Assembly (NCBI RefSeq): GCF_037392515.1
Contig: NC_090288.1
Span: 18,818,969 to 18,882,968 of the forward strand
Direction: 5' to 3'
From: Haliotis asinina
Lineage: Eukaryota > Mollusca > Gastropoda > Lepetellida > Haliotidae
Length of the DNA: 64,000 nucleotides
The notes below the pieces were generated by a model. That model was not told the origin of the DNA, searched no databases, and saw nothing but the letters and a program-made list of their open reading frames with translations. This document shows, one piece after another, positions 1 through 13,383 of the stretch (the stretch's first letter is position 1; every line of letters starts with the position of its first letter). The position numbers and the translations under genes are program-made.

Positions 1-3000
1 TGCTGACCGTGACTACGCCATGTATGAGGTGGGCGAAGGTTGTGAGGTCACTAACCTTGTCCCTGGCCTTGACCTCCTGTCAGACAGGTTCCGCTGTGAT
101 GGAAGACAACTTGTTTCTGCATTGAGATGGGTTACTGAAGAACTCTCCAGAGGGAAGCACAACCTCTTTGTAAGTGAAGTCTTTCTCTCTGCCAAACCAT
201 GGCTTCTTTTTGGCAATAATATCCATGTACTCTAAGCTTTTGTCAGCTGTACATTTGTCTTGTATGTATACTTCAGATTTGGTTTACATGGTCTGTATAA
301 CAAAACAAATTTTTTCTATCAAAAACATTTTTCTGTTTTGTCAGGTTCTTCCACTGCTGACATTGTACCAATATTTCACGACGTTTGTGTGTCGCGATCT
401 GCAGCGATCTGTTGATGGCCGGATCCTAAAGGTGCGGATCTTGACTGATCTGAGTCTGTACACTGAGGCCTTCATCACCCTGCAGCGACTGCTGCATGGT
501 GAACGTCTTCCCCACACAGGAGACAGCAACTTCAGACAAGTGGAGTCCAGGATGAGCTCCATCAAGTTCAACACTGCCAAGCCTATCACAGATCCAGGCA
601 ATCTTCGGGTAAGAAAGCTCTGTTTGAATCCATTACTGTGTGACAGCATCATTGTGAAGTATGGAAAGTCTATGGTTCATTTAATAATTATCATGTTACA
701 TTTTCAGGTGATTGAGACTGTCCTGGACAAGCGTCTGTCATCCAGCCTGGGCACATTATATGGCCCTCACATGACTTGCCATCTCTCCATCGTTCAGGCT
801 CACCTCTTTGTAACAATTGCCAGTGCTATCCCTGTCCTGCCTGCTGCAGAGGATGTGATGTAGGTTGGCTCTGTGCCACAGACCCTAAAATGTTATCCAG
901 CGCCTTGTTGTCTGATGGGTTAAAATCTATTTAGAACAGATAAAGATGATGTTTCAGGGTATTCGATCATAAATATTGACTGATGTTGCCAGAATCAGAT
1001 ATGTTTATGTCATTCAGTGGGAATCAGTGGAATAGTACGCAACAACATTTAATGTCCTAATCATGTAGTCTGGAATCACTGCTTTTACTGCTTAAAAGGA
1101 TTCAGTGTAACTGAACAGAAATTGCAAAGTCAACATAATTTGTTTGTGAGACTCCAGGACATATGACCAAGTGATATGTTTTTTTTTTAGTTCTACCTGA
1201 AATATGGAGCTGTCTAGGTATGACTGAGATTTGTAGTTGATTGTCCCTTTTGTACGAGAATTAGTTTTTGTATGAGGTGATGTTTAATGTATATACTTGC
1301 AGCCTACTGGAAGGTCAGGTCTACATGAAGCCACGTACAATCAGCACTATCTCCCGTGGTGGACTGGGCAGTAGAGGCCCCAAGCTATCTCAATACTCCA
1401 TGAGGTCCCCACATGCAGAGTCCCCCAGAGATGGTATGTTGTTCAAAACTGTACAGGGTAGTGAGGTGGTTCAAGTGGTTCCTTCATTCACTGTTTACTG
1501 TCAATATTTGGAGATTTAGGTCAATGTAACTGGTATATGTTCATTATCCTATGCTGCCTCCCTGAAGATGATGGCACCAACACTGCTTTATCCTGTGCTA
1601 AAATATTCAATTCAGTTTATGCAATACATAGCTGCCCCCATGATCAAACATATCCTTGGTGACATTGTTTTGTCACTCACAACTGTTCATACTCATAAAC
1701 AGTGTTTCCGGTAGTTTTGAAAATTGTCGGTGGCTTATGCCGACAGGGTCTGAAAATTCCGTCTCAACTAGTTTTTATCCAGAGAGAAAGTAATCAGTAT
1801 TCGTAACAAAATGCTGCATACAAATGTGTTGCAAGGTATGCTGTGAGTTGCTTGATGTTTTAGAATATGTTCATTAGAACCACATTAAATGCAATTATTG
1901 ATTCAATGCCATGCTGAGACAATCAGAAAATTATTTCAAATGGTCTAACTACATTCAATAAATGTGTTCAGAATGTCATTAAATAAATTGAATAAATTGA
2001 TGAATAAAATTAAAAACAGCATTCAGAAAAGTTGTCAAACGTACATATAAATTACTATGTCCATCCTTTGTGTGATCATGTAATGTAATAAGTCAAGTCA
2101 CTGACAAGTGACATCTGGGCTTTTGCCACCTCAATATTTATGGTCAGACATGATGTTTAATGCAAAAAACTTGCATGAAGCACATGCAAACCCCCTGTTG
2201 TCTATACTACTATATTTGTCACAGCCCATAACATAGCACAGTATGTTCCATAATTTCCAATTATTATTTCCTTTTGTCTGAATCTAAAAGTTTTCGTTTA
2301 TGAGGACAATATCCAATACTGTAAAATGAGTGGTTGCCTCGGGTCACATGCCTAACTTGGGCCAATCACAATTCCTATAGCAGACTGTGCCGAAAACGTG
2401 TCATTAGAAACCAAGTTTTATCCAATAAAATCGCTTCTTACAACTGTGAAAATTCTCTCAGCAAGGGTACAGTGGGTTGATATTCAGAACTTTCAAACAA
2501 TACCCCCTATGAAGTGAATTGAATCACCTCACATGTTCTTCATACGAAGCTTATAAAACAAAGGTATTTTCCACTACTGTGTCATGTTAGCAAATGGAAA
2601 GCTATTGATATCAGAAAACGGGTGACTATATGTATCCTGAGTCAAAAAAGAAATCTCACATTCTTTCTTCAGGGCACTATAAAAGAACACAAGATGGTTA
2701 AATTCTTATTATTTCATTGCTGAGATTTGTGTGATGTACTCAACACACTGACAGTGCCACCATAGTTCCATTATGCTACACCGCCGTTCCAAAACATGAA
2801 TATACAGAATGTTAAGTCACAATATGGACATTGAGAATGGAGACTGGCAGCCTGCAACCGATTTTGAATGGCCTGTGAGGACAGTCAGCCGCTAAACATC
2901 TCAGCCCTGGTTCATGTAGCAGGCTGAAATCTGTCACGTAGGTGACGTAGGACAAGTTCACAGTCTTCTGCTCGTGACGTCACACACGGATGACCCAACC

Positions 3001-6000
3001 TTAGGCAATCAGAAGTGGTGCCAGTTTGTTGTAGATGACCTTGCAAGTCATACACAGTACACAACTGCATCCCATTGCTCTTGTGACGTCAATAACTGAT
3101 CTTCACGCTTCAACGTGCCAGCGGCACGTTTACGTTGCACATTTGACAGTCGTGGCATTTAAAGTACTGTTAGACCTGCCAATGCAAACACGTGCAAATT
3201 AAGAAAACTTCGATGCGAAGATCATGTGATCGACTGCACATGCAAACCTGATTTGGTACTAACGTCATTTGCTCAACAAATGGATGGGTTTGAGTGAGTT
3301 TTGCTAACGTTTTTCTAGAGTCGAAAGATCCCATTTCGGATGCATATGGCTGTTATGACATGTCACAGTTGGAAAACATCGTCATATTTTTCTGTACCCT
3401 TAACCACTAGATTAGATGTTTGCCTTCTATTTTGCATCTTATTGTTCCTGAAAAGAACCCTTTCAGTGTACACTGTTCTTTTTTACAACTGGAAGCCATT
3501 TTTTTTCACTACGCACGCAATGATTACCACTTGCTATGGCTATAAATAGATAACAGGTTGTGCCAGTGTGCAAATGTCTGTATCAGCCAATCACATGTCT
3601 TGCCTTGATCTGCATATGCGCTAAAGTCTAAGGTGCTAAAGTCTATATTAAGATGTGCCAAGACGTTTTTAACTACAATTTTATTAAATTTACCAGTAGA
3701 AGGCAACTTTATGCAATGAAAAATTTACTGGCATCAGCTATAGACAGCTTTGAAAATACCAGATCATCACAATTTTTATCGGTTAAAAACCAGTAATTTA
3801 TGGAGGAACGGGAACACTGCTCATAAATATTGGCATCACAATCAGCAATCAGTGAAATAGTTTGTGGGAACTTACCATATAACTGAATATTATTCTCTGT
3901 GAGAACATTTGACAAGACAATGTCAGCTAGAGCAGAGATGATATATTGTTGTATTGATAATCAATATATCAATATCTTTTTTCGTATTGTCATACTTAAT
4001 GTTGACCTTAAAATGGCAAATTTTCACTAGAAATTGAAGGTTATGTCAAAATTTACGGAGCTACTTGATATGAAAATGTAAGTTTTTAAATGAAACAATA
4101 GCATATGATAGCATATCATGAATTGCATCGAATCTAATGGTATTGTGCCAAGATATGACAATGTGTATAGTATTTTCTGTATCGACACACCTATAGTGTC
4201 AGACATCTTTCTTGTGGGGTTATCCCACATGTACTCAAATCACAATGTTGGCGCCAATGCTGTCAAAAAGTTTTCTACTTTTGGCACAGGTATCAACAGT
4301 CCTTGAAACATTTTCTTTCAGAAGTACATGTGTTGCATCACTTAGGGTTCTAACATCATACTACAGTCCAACAAATGACTGTTGTTTGTCTCCTTCCTCT
4401 TGGTTCATGTCTTGGTGACCACATGTCATGGCCCTTCATGTCCGATCGTGTCACTAGGGTTATTGTGTAATTGAACTAACTTGTGAAACTCTAAATTTCA
4501 TGGCATTCATGACCTAGAACATGTGATGGAAACAAAATTACATCTTTTCTGGAAAAAAAACAAACCTCAACTTACAATAAACATTGACAGACGTTCTGCT
4601 GTATTTATACTTCTTGAATTAGGACTAAGCTCAAGAAAATTGATGTACATTTATTAAAAAAATATCTAATTACTAATTTAACCTTAAACTACTCATTTCA
4701 GTAGTGTTATATTATGTTTAAAAGTAATAGATACTTTGTAGACAAATGGGGCAAGGAATAACCTAAAACAGCCTGTCAGTGTTTGAGGATTTTCAAATTA
4801 CAACACCTCACGGTACAGAAGTGTTTTTATACCTATCCCCAATAAAATCCTGCATCTCATACATGTTATAAAGTTTTCTCCTACTCAATGTGTAGTGTAA
4901 ATAGCAAAGTTTGTCTGAGATTTTATAGTTATAATACATGAAGTCTTGTGGCAAATGTATGCTTTATTTATTTTACATTGAAGCAATCAGGGTACACTTG
5001 ATATTTCATACACTATGACAAGACACAGTTTGTCTTTCATCCATATACTGCTGGGATGACAACATTCTTCTTGCTGTAGCTGATGAGGACAGTGATGAAA
5101 CTGTGGGTTGGTGTAGTCGCCGCTTCACGGAGAGCAAGAAGTTGATGACAGTGGACTCTGTGAAGGGGACGCTGCTGTCAGTGGCAGAGAAGATGGTGTC
5201 TACTATATCTGAGGTCATTGTTGAGAATGCTGAAAATGACAAAGCAGGTACAGTGATCACAGAATGATTTACCTTGTGTAGCTTACGATGGTGCTGTATT
5301 TAACGCTGACAACATTATCATATAGTTACTGAAGAACAGGCAGTTCCTGTAACATTGATATGGTTCATGTCTTTAACACTGTAAGTATTTCATCTTGTAT
5401 AATCTGTGTTTGTCGACAGGCACATCAACATTGTCTGCTGCTGAGTTAGAGCTTGTGGTTCTGTGTAAACTTGAGCAGGCAGCCATTGCTCGCCAGAAGC
5501 ACCATGCACCTCTTGCAGCCCGGATTGTGCTTTCTGCTTTGAAGATGCTTCAGAACTCTGACCTCTTTAAACCCAAGAAGGAAACACCTCCACCACCAAG
5601 GTAAAACTATTGTCAGATAAATGGCTGATATATTAGACTCAGTGACATCACTTAGTGTGATAGAATCATACTTCCTTCAGTACCAAATTTATCTAACATC
5701 TTACATCCCAACAGGTTGCTCAAGGTTGTAAAATATTTTGTTTAGCACATTCCATGCATAACTTGCATTATACAAACAGGGAGTTGTGTTGTTTGGAAGT
5801 GATTTACCTTCTGTTGCATAACATTGTTTGTGCATGTAAACGTCTACTGCTTCGTAATACACATGTCAGACAGCCTCACCAGGCAGTGCTGTGGGGTGCA
5901 ACTAATATGTTTTGTGGATTGAACTTGTGATTTATAATAAACCTAAAACATCATTTTCAAGACCAGAATTCTATTCAGAATTTTAGATGATCCTTGAACT

Positions 6001-9000
6001 GTTTTAACTTTTAAACAATACCATGATCTGTATACATGCATGTATGTAGATCATACTCTGATAGGAAATATTGAAAATAAAATTTAGCGTGTTAAAGTGT
6101 TAACATGTTGATAATCAAACAATGATATACTGAAAATTCCAGAGAGTGGCAACGCAGGTAATTGTTTCTTGCAACATCACTGTTCCATCACTGGTTTGTC
6201 TCACTGTATCAGTTTTCTCACATCACTGTTCTATCACTGGTTTGTTTCTTACTATATCAGTTCTCTCACATCACTGTTCCATCACTGGTTTGTTTCCCAC
6301 TGTATCAGTTCTCTCACATCACTGTTCCAGGACAGGATTGTTTCTCGCTGTATCAGTTCTCTCACATCACTGTTCCATCACTGGTTTGTTTCTCACTGTA
6401 TCAGTTCTCTCACATCACTGTTTGTCTCTCACTGTATCAGTTCTCTCACATCACTGTTTGTCTCTCACTGTATCAGTTCTTTCACATCACTGTTTGTCTC
6501 TCACTGTATCAGTTCTCTCACATGACTGTTACATTAATGATTTGTTTCTTACTGTATGAGGTTTCTCTCGTCACTGTTTGTCTCCCACTGTATCATTTCT
6601 CACATCACGGTTTGTGTCTAACGGTGTAAATTCTTACACATCAGTATTTGCCTCTGACTGTATCATTCCTCTCATAATTCTGTCCCATCACTAGTTTGCC
6701 TCCCACTGTATCAGTTCTCTCACATCACTGTTTGCCTCCCACTGTATCAGTTCTCTCACATCACTGTTTGTCTGTTGTTGTATCAGGTCTCTCACATTAC
6801 TAGTTTGTCTCTCATTGTATCAGTTCTCTCATATTACTAGTTTGTTTCTCACTGGATCAGTTCTCTCATATTACTAGTTTGTCACTGAAACGTATCTTAC
6901 TGTGCCACTTGTCTCTCATCATGGTCACATCAATTATACTTCTCTTTCCTGGGTAATACTCATAGATCTTATGAAAGATGAATTGTCATAAACCATTATC
7001 ATTTTATTTGACATATCATGGAACGGAAAAAATACAACGACTGCCCAAATATAGCAGGCTTAGACTTTCATGAAAATCTTGACTTTAGCCACGGACAAAA
7101 GCTCCATGATGAACAATTGTTTTATCTATGACATTAGTCAGCAGAAACAGGTTTCATATGCATCCATTCATTTGCTTAAAGGGGCACTGATGCGGAGCAA
7201 TTTCCGTGGACTGGTGTAAACTTTTGTTATTGTTTTTTTCCCGTGAGTACCCGGATGATATCCCAGAATTCGTGACTGGTTCGTGACCTCTGCTGCGCAG
7301 TCCGTAAGCGCAATTGATAGTTTAATTATAGACAGATCAACTGAGGTGAAGTCATTTTTACTTCATTCCAAATGTATTATGAAAACAAATGAAACACTTT
7401 GGAGGTTAATCATCTGCCCGTGGCAGAAATGGTAAAAAACTATTAGGGCGGAAAACGTCTCTATATTTTGTCTCATAACCCTAGTTAGTTTATGGTCATA
7501 CTAGTATGATTCTGAAAATTAATAAAAGAACACACGATCTGCTTATACTCATAATAAATTTCTAACATAACAGCAACATTTATACATTGTATAGAATGCC
7601 AATGTGGATCCTATTTCACACACATACGCGATCTAGTGTGTTCTTTCTGTCATACAGATTCTGCTGAATGCTACAACAAATAAATTAAAACAAAATGAAA
7701 AAAAATGAATGTAAAACAGACTAATTTTATAGCAACGATGTCAGGCTACTACCTTGTTCAGGAATGTATCCATCAATATCCACGTAAAAGAAATCGTATT
7801 CCATTCATCTGCAGCTGGTAAGTAATCCTGCTCTGTGTCGCGTGTCTTACAACTGTCTCATTTGCGAGAAAGTAACACATCGTTTCACGTCTTTCGTTGG
7901 TGAAAACCAGATAAACCTCTGATTGGTCTCCCAAGATAGCACACCTGGCAACTAATTGTATGATGTCCACTATTCTAAGTAATTTAGTTAACCAATAATG
8001 AGCAATCAATCAATCAACGTAAGGGTGGTTAATTCTTTGAAGGGAGGATGTTGTTTTTGCACTTACACTTTACGACAGGGTGTAGTCATCCACACACACT
8101 GCATTTTGACAAATCCGCTAGAAGATAAAAGTAATTAATCAATCAGTGAGTTATCGGTTAATCCTTTGATCGATGTTTGTTTTTGTAACTTAGTTGATAA
8201 GCCCTCTTGCATCACTTACATGCACATATTACATAACATACAATACATTTGCCATTACAGACCTTAATTTATAATGTTGAGTATTTACTCCAGACAGGAG
8301 AAATGCCAAATGGGAACCTTTGTTGAGTAACCGAAGTTGTGTTACTACTAATTATACCTGTTATAAATTCATGAATTGACCATCAAGAGAATGATGACAA
8401 ATAACACGTGTAGGTTTACACCATCAAACGCGAGTTACAGCAAGGAAGATGTAATCTCTGTGTCGCATGCAGCCTGAAAACACTTATGGGCCGAAACTGT
8501 TTTGAGGATACCAACGAATTTCGTTACATAAGGAATGCACACGGGCATTTGCTGTGTACTTGGGTAAATAGGTGAAATAAGGGTTTTTTACGTAAGAAAA
8601 TTTTCAGATTTCTCTACCATAGGCAAAGTCATCGTTTTTTGTTAACGAATTCAAATAAATCAACTGTGTGTTTTTATTATCATAAATAATAAACCATTGT
8701 AGCTACCATAGCTACCAAAAGTTTCGTAAGATATTTGCTATCATAGCTGAACCAACACTCAGAATTACCTAAATATAAAGCCTTGCAATCTTCCGTACTG
8801 AAACAAATGGCTACATGCCTGTAGACATCATATTTTCCATGTAACATGATTAAATATCAGGTTAAAAACACTGAAATAGGATCAAATTGGATCAGTAACT
8901 ATACCATCCAAGCATCCGAAAAGAACTACACTGCTGGGATATTTGGTTACGATCAGACAAGGAATACCATGGATATTTTTAAAGAAATGGCATATGATGG

Positions 9001-10038
9001 GCATCCGGCCTCCCGACTGTTTAGGTGAAGAAATTCTGCTAATATGGACAGGAGCCCAGTTCCTTTGTCCGTCACGGTCGAAGGAGCGGGCGCTGACCAA
9101 TTTGCGGTTTGATTTCGTAATTAGACCGTTGGCGAGAAACATTATTCGCTCCGCATCAGTGCCCCTTTAAGAATTAGACCTTTTTGTGTTCCAGAAAGGA
9201 AGTGTTTGATTGGCTGGACAGTAGTTATTCATGTTTAACAGGAATAATTTCTCTAGCTGTTAAATGGAGGGATACTCACTCTGCTGGCTTTGGCTGTGGA
9301 GATTTGTGTTTTCTGCTAAACTCTCTCATACTGGTTCTGCATATGCCTAACAAGTAGTTGTTTTGTTTGGTCGTAATCTAACAGATTATTAATGAGGGTT
9401 AAGGTTTGGCATATATGTTTCTTGATTATTTTACTGTGGAGAAACAAATGTGGAAAAATGTTGAAACTAACTACTTTTATCTTGCTGTTTTCTTTTCATT
9501 CTTGAAATTTTTGTTTTCTTCTGCATTTCTACATAATGTGTGTGTGCGTCTTTGTTGCATGACATTGCATGGTGTTTGGCTTAATGCTGTCATCACATGG
9601 TTGAGGTTTGTGGGCATTATTTTGGAAGACTGTATATGAGTTCGACCTTTAAGCAATACATGTGTGAATACAAACGTCTGAAACTACATCTCTTGGATAT
9701 TCATTGAATTTCTTGGGCAGTATGTCAGGATCTAGAAGACGTGACAGGCAAAATTCAAAGAATATGTATTTGATTTGAAAATGGCGATCTTAAGGGTAGT
9801 TGTGATATTTAGCTCAACATGGAATTGATTTAAACCTCTATACTGTGTCTCTGTTCCATCTGGGGATATGAAAAATGAAGTAATGGGGTGTTTGGGAATA
9901 ATTTGCTGTACACATAGATACTGTATATTAATTGCTGTAAGTTTGTCTATGAAATCCTACAGTACATTTTGAAACTGTTCGCTTTAATAATGGATAATGG
10001 AAGAAAAGGTTTGTATACAGGAAGGAGTTGTGCCATGT

Positions 10039-10074
<36 letters not shown>

Positions 10075-13000
10075 ATTATATGTTGTTCATTGGTCATGAG
10101 GTGAACATGGGTTGATGTACCCTGTATGTACATTTATGTGTGAGGTAAGATAAATACCTAGGGCAGGAGACAGTGGATAAGTGTTAGAATATCAAGTCTA
10201 TCACCCAACACAAAGGGTGTATAGAAATGTAATATCCTCTTAGTTATTATTAGTTTTGATATGTTAAAGTCCAGGTGATGAAGTGTTATTTTGATGTGGC
10301 AGTAATATTTTGTAGAATCACTGATAGTCAAATAATGCATGGAAAGTATATATCTAGCATTTCCAACACTACTTTGAAACAACATTCTGTTTTGTTGTTT
10401 TGTTTCAAATTCTCTGTTATGCTTTACTAGAAAACAAGACATATGAAGTTCAAAGACAGAAGACAGAAGACTGATCATGACTGACATGCTTGTAGTATGG
10501 ATAATGTTTGAAGATTTCATGATAATGTATGTTTACTAGTTTTTCATATGCCAGTATGTATATCATGATTAATGATGTTGTTCACCATTTGCCCTCAGGC
10601 CATCATCCATGAAAGGTCGTCACAGTGGGTCTCGACGGCCTCCTCAAATGGAAAATATTAAACTGACTGATTCTGATAACACCCAGTTCCAATATCAGAA
10701 CTTCCAGAGTCGGTCTCGCCTGGACACCCGTCTGTGGCTGCACTGTCGCCTTGCACTTGTCTCCAGTCTCATCATGGAGGTCCGAGGAATGGGAGATGTT
10801 AAAGGTTATCAGTTGTTATACATCTCTTTAAATTGTCAAGTTTTGTGTGACTTTAAACATCTTGGCCATTAGTGTCACATAGACACCATGCAAAATGGTT
10901 TGGCCCCAAATAATATATTCACTCTGGTCTCTTTTACTTGGAACAGATTAGTGAAAACGTTCCCTCCATTTTTGCTTTATTGCAGGGTAAATTGCTAATA
11001 ATTATAAAACTGTGAAAATGTTTGGTATTATGTATAATTGGAAAATTTGATATAACTTGAATATGATTAGAAGGAAAATAGGAAGGCTTCCTTTGGTGAA
11101 GACTGATTACGTGATATTTTTCTAGGTGAAGACTGATTACTTGATATTTTTCTAGGTGAAGACTGATTACTTGATATTTTTCTCTCTATAAATAGATGTC
11201 ACACATAATGTTTCATTGCCAGAGAGGCTGTCATGTAAGATGTATATGTGTCTACAGGGAGTGAGAACAAAGTGCTCACTGATGTTGCTGACTGTCGGCA
11301 GTACTGTGCAGAGGGGTTGTCAGAGGCAGAGGCTTGTGGGGATGTGGAGATGCAGGCAGAGTTCCTGGCCCAAGGGGCACAACTGAACATCATTGAGGGA
11401 AATAGTCTGGAACACACTGTGCTGCTGATGGAGGTAGGTGGCATACTTAACAATACTTCACCAAACCTTTGGTGCTTATCTAGATCATCCATGTATCATA
11501 ATGCCTTTCCTTAATGTGAACACTCTGTGACCAAGTGGATCTGGATCAGATGGTTCCTGAGTGCTTTCACACTTTTACTTGTAGGATGCCATCAAGCTGC
11601 TGAGTGGAATGCCACGTTTGTCAAACCATGGTGAGCGTCTACTTGTCCATTGCCTGATGATGAAGACAGACTTGGAGGCAGCCTGCAGGAAGGATGTGGA
11701 CTCACATGCTATCACACAAAAAACACTCGACAGCTATCTGGATGTCCAGAGACTTGTTCTGTCTCAGGTAACTGCTCACTCTTCATCCTCAGGGTCACTT
11801 GTGTCAAGGTCATATTGAAAGCAGACTCCCCTCTCAGATTCACATCTTGTGTCGTTGCTGGATTGTCTCACATGGCCATGGAACAGTTATGGACTAGTCA
11901 TGTTTTTGTAGATTTGTACATGTTTGTCTTCTTGTGCCTTGCAGATGGAGCAGCTTGGGGAGAAGATTGAGCACCACTACCCAGTGGGTCAGAAGGACCA
12001 CCTGTCCACCCCGGTCAGTCCCATGGACAATATCTACTTCCTAAACTGTCTCCGCCTCGCACAGGTGAAACTCAGAATTGGACATGCCATGGCCAGGAAT
12101 ACTGCCAAAAAGATACGGAATGGGTATGCAGTAATACTCATGTTATCTTCCTGAACAGATTCATTGTAACTGTGTTAGCAGTGATTGCTTATAGGACTAC
12201 AAGGGTTCATTGCCTGTGTGTCAATACTGATGATACATGTGATCGTTAATACAACTGCCCCACCAACATTCCATATGATTTCATTCATTTTCTTGTGTAA
12301 AGTTTGGTATAATATTTGATATAAACAATGTTATGTTTCTTTGGATGTGGGAGACTGTAGACAGAATGCTGATTCAGTGTTTTTGTGTTTTAGTGTTGTA
12401 GATGTAGAGCATCATCAACTGTGGGCAGATGCTCTTGGTGTGCTGTCCACAGCTTTTGAGATCTCACAAGTCAGTGTCATGCGAGAGGCACACCTGGAAG
12501 CAGAAATTCTCTTTAACATGGGTGAGAATTAAAACTCAACTGGAACAGTAAACTAGTTTTAAGTGTAATATAGTTGTTGGACAGAGGCACTCTGTGACAT
12601 GTCCTGAATGTGTCATTTATGTAATAAGAGCAAACCCCATTGTTGTTGATTCCATCGGTCTGTCAAAATAACAGTCCTGTCAAAGAGTTACTACATTTAA
12701 CACTCTTTTACCCTGATGTGTAGACTTCATGTGAAATACCATAACCATGATAAGAGAATGGGGAGGAGGGAATATGAACGAAAGGAATCAAACTGAAACA
12801 GGTTGACTCATGGCTTAGCAATCTAGTAAAGAGTGTCTCAGGGATATTGGTAGGAACTGAACTATAACTGCAATTTCCATTCTGTTGAATTAAAGATTGA
12901 ATCTAATTTGTATAATCATGATTGAATTAAAAGTTGTAGAAAACAAAATATTGGTTTTTGTTGCATTGTGATTCTTACCACAAATAAACAGGATTTATAA

Positions 13001-13289
13001 CAACTTAAAAAAACACTCTGTACATGTTGAGAAAGGTTGACATTGATAGTTTCCAATATTTTCCTCAACATAAGGATATATACATGATGATAGAGGATGA
13101 ACAAACCTTTCGTCTGCAGGCAAAGTACAGAAGATGTTGGCTCAATTGGGCAAGTTTCACCCCAGAGCTGCTGCCAACACCCTCATCGAAGCTATCAAGA
13201 CATCCTTTGCAACAGATCATGATCTTGGGTATGTTCCCAACTTGGATATAACGCAGCTATTGTTATATAGTTACAAATATTTGAGAGCA

Positions 13290-13383
<94 letters not shown>

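Noticed and set aside
174..863. Long + strand ORF of 229 codons
   Set aside because: It reads through two introns; the real exons (345-608 and 708-859) share its frame but have clear splice borders.
6146..6629. Three overlapping ORFs of 118-155 codons
   Set aside because: Translations of the minisatellite; no unique sequence.
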